A stretch of 63,929 bases of DNA from Xanthobacteraceae bacterium (GTDB lineage Bacteria; Pseudomonadota; Alphaproteobacteria; Rhizobiales; Xanthobacteraceae), in assembly GCA_019745775.1 (NCBI GenBank), contig JAIESR010000090.1, positions 1 to 63,929 on the forward strand, in the 5' to 3' direction. Positions 62,514-63,929 of the stretch are shown here, piece by piece; position 1 is the stretch's first letter; each line of letters begins with the position of its first letter. Made by a program: the position numbers and the translations under genes. Below the pieces are notes generated by a model. It was not told the DNA's origin and did not search any database. It saw only the letters and a program-made list of their open reading frames with translations.

Positions 62514-63929
62514 TCAGCTCCGCGTCGTCGTTTCCACGGCCTCGGCGGCGTCGAGCGCTGCCGCGAGCCGCTGCTCCTCGCCGTAGTAGCGCGCGCGATC
62601 CCAGAACTTGGGCCGGCCGATACCGGTCGAGCGATGCCGGCCGATAAGATTGCCGTGCGCGTCCTCACCCTCGATCTCGTAGACGAACAGGTCCTGGGTG
62701 ATGATGACGTCGCCTTCCATGCCCACCACTTCGGTGATGTGGGTGATCTTGCGCGAGCCGTCGCGCAGGCGCGCGGCCTGCACGATGACGTCGACCGAGC
62801 CGGTGATCATCTCGCGGATGGTGCGCGAGGGCAGCGAATAGCCGCCCATGGTGATCATGGATTCGACGCGGGACATGGCTTCGCGCGGCGAGTTGGCGTG
62901 TAGCGTTCCCATCGAGCCATCGTGGCCGGTGTTCATCGCCTGCAGCAGGTCGAACGCCTCGGGTCCGCGGACTTCGCCGACGATGATGCGTTCCGGGCGC
63001 ATACGCAGACAGTTGCGGACCAGGTCGCGCATGGTGATCTGGCCTTCGCCTTCGAGGTTGGGCGGGCGCGTTTCCAGGCGGACCGTGTGCGGCTGCTGGA
63101 GCTGCAGTTCGGCCGCGTCCTCGCAGGTGATGACGCGCTCGTCGTGCTCGATGAACTGCGTGAGGCAGTTGAGCAGCGTGGTCTTGCCGGAGCCGGTACC
63201 GCCGGACACCAGCGTGTTCACCCGACAGCGGCCGATGACCTTGAGGATATCGGCGCCTTCCGGCGTGATCGAGTTGAACTTGACGAGCTGGTCGAGCGTC
63301 AGCTTGTCCTTCTTGAATTTGCGGATGGTGAGCGCTGGCCCGTCGATGGCGAGCGGCGGCACGATGACGTTGACGCGGGAGCCGTCGGGCAGGCGCGCGT
63401 CGCAGATCGGCGAGGATTCGTCGACGCGGCGGCCGATCTGGCTGACGATGCGCTGGCAGATGTTCAGAAGCTGCTGGTTGTCGCGGAAGCGGATACCGGT
63501 CTTCTGAATCTTGCCCTTGACTTCGATATAGGTGGTGCCGGAGCCGTTCACCATGATGTCGGCGATGTCGTCTCGCGCCAGCAGCGGTTCAAGCGGCCCG
63601 TAGCCGAGCACGTCGTTGCAGATGTCGTCGAGCAGTTCCTCCTGCTCGGAGATCGACATCACGACGTTCTTGATCGCGATGATCTCGTTGACGATGTCGC
63701 GGATTTCCTCGCGCGCGGAATCGGCGTCGAGCTTGGCGAGCTGCGACAGGTCGATCGCCTCGATCAGCGCGCCGAAGATCGAGCTCTTGGTCTCGTAATA
63801 GTGGTCGCTGTGGCGGGAATCGACGGCGGTGGCCACCACCGGCGCCTCGTGCGGCATGGCATTGCGCTTGCCGGGCGTCGGGGCCCCGACGACCGCGGCC
63901 CCGAGGCCGGCCGAGGGCATCGGCGCGCG
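62514..63929 (-). CDS. cpaF: Tad pilus ATPase CpaF/TadA, cut by the window end
   Basis: At least 471 codons are visible; the frame stays open to the window edge, so the true start may lie outside (an ATG at 63920 is internal or initial). Secretion ATPase features: Walker A LVSGGTGSGKTTLLNCL, Asp box ITCEDAAELQLQ, Walker B MRPERIIVGEVRGPEAF, His box MGTLHANSPREAMSRVESM. It drives pilin assembly for Flp pili and adhesion. Heads the visible operon cpaF-tadB-tadC; cpaE-like and other tad genes probably continue beyond the window. Confidence 0.95.
   Translation of the reverse strand, partial: RAPMPSAGLGAAVVGAPTPGKRNAMPHEAPVVATAVDSRHSDHYYETKSSIFGALIEAIDLSQLAKLDADSAREEIRDIVNEIIAIKNVVMSISEQEELLDDICNDVLGYGPLEPLLARDDIADIMVNGSGTTYIEVKGKIQKTGIRFRDNQQLLNICQRIVSQIGRRVDESSPICDARLPDGSRVNVIVPPLAIDGPALTIRKFKKDKLTLDQLVKFNSITPEGADILKVIGRCRVNTLVSGGTGSGKTTLLNCLTQFIEHDERVITCEDAAELQLQQPHTVRLETRPPNLEGEGQITMRDLVRNCLRMRPERIIVGEVRGPEAFDLLQAMNTGHDGSMGTLHANSPREAMSRVESMITMGGYSLPSRTIREMITGSVDVIVQAARLRDGSRKITHITEVVGMEGDVIITQDLFVYEIEGEDAHGNLIGRHRSTGIGRPKFWDRARYYGEEQRLAAALDAAEAVETTTRS

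Overview
The window looks like a chromosome segment of a GC-rich alphaproteobacterium of the order Hyphomicrobiales (Rhizobiales), probably near the Nitrobacteraceae/Xanthobacteraceae. The grounds are the rhizobial block ahcY - HPr - mannose-type EIIA - short HprK - ChvG - ChvI with pckA close by, a DUF2865 protein, a CycM-type membrane-anchored cytochrome c, orphan Bug/TctC binding proteins, a Yej transporter and a Tad pilus locus. This placement is inference from gene content; no rRNA, tRNA or CRISPR was seen.

Layout. 1-10.2 kb: a methyltransferase gene with two frameshifts, a secreted ClpP-fold protein, lepA, a decayed SDR remnant, a type II NADH dehydrogenase, two Bug-type binding proteins, a class II glutamine amidotransferase and a frameshifted GT39-type membrane glycosyltransferase. 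10.2-12.9 kb: a two-gene unit that reads as a copper amine oxidase split into separate D2-D3 and catalytic polypeptides. 13.0-22.0 kb: the carbon/SAM regulatory core (ahcY, udgX, HPr, EIIA, hprK, chvG, chvI, a HugZ-like protein, pckA). 22.0-31.3 kb: accessory envelope genes: a mosaic LTXXQ/Spy-like protein, an FAD oxidoreductase, an amino-acid binding protein divergent from a CadC-like regulator with TPRs, a DUF2865 protein, RidA with a basic tail and an ArsB/NhaD-type permease. 31.4-47.3 kb: polA, a small Cys-rich secreted protein, an acyltransferase, hrpB, a retropepsin-like protease, a third Bug protein, a phosphohexomutase, a DUF4139 protein, a kdsB-pheA-GNAT row and cycM. 47.4-56.0 kb: a peptide ABC transporter with two paralogous binding proteins, interrupted between yejE and yejF by a PIN-domain toxin-antitoxin pair. 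56.1-59.3 kb: a 2-hydroxyacid dehydrogenase and an overlapping pair of peptidase genes. 59.4-63.9 kb: Tad pilus genes tadD, tadC, tadB and a cpaF cut by the window end.

How it fits together. ChvG/ChvI and the incomplete PTS (HprK, EIIA, HPr) form the regulatory hub that in rhizobia links envelope or acid stress and carbon state to genes such as pckA. ahcY has its own palindromic site, compatible with SAH-responsive control. Many products are periplasmic or envelope proteins, as in an oligotroph that scavenges peptides and organic acids.

The least ordinary items are the split copper amine oxidase, a PolA whose proofreading metal ligands are substituted, the toxin-antitoxin pair inside the yej operon, and a dispersed palindromic repeat family that has inserted in frame into hrpB and also lies between genes. 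Two frameshifted genes and one SDR relic lie in the first 10 kb; sequencing error has to be excluded for the frameshifted pair.
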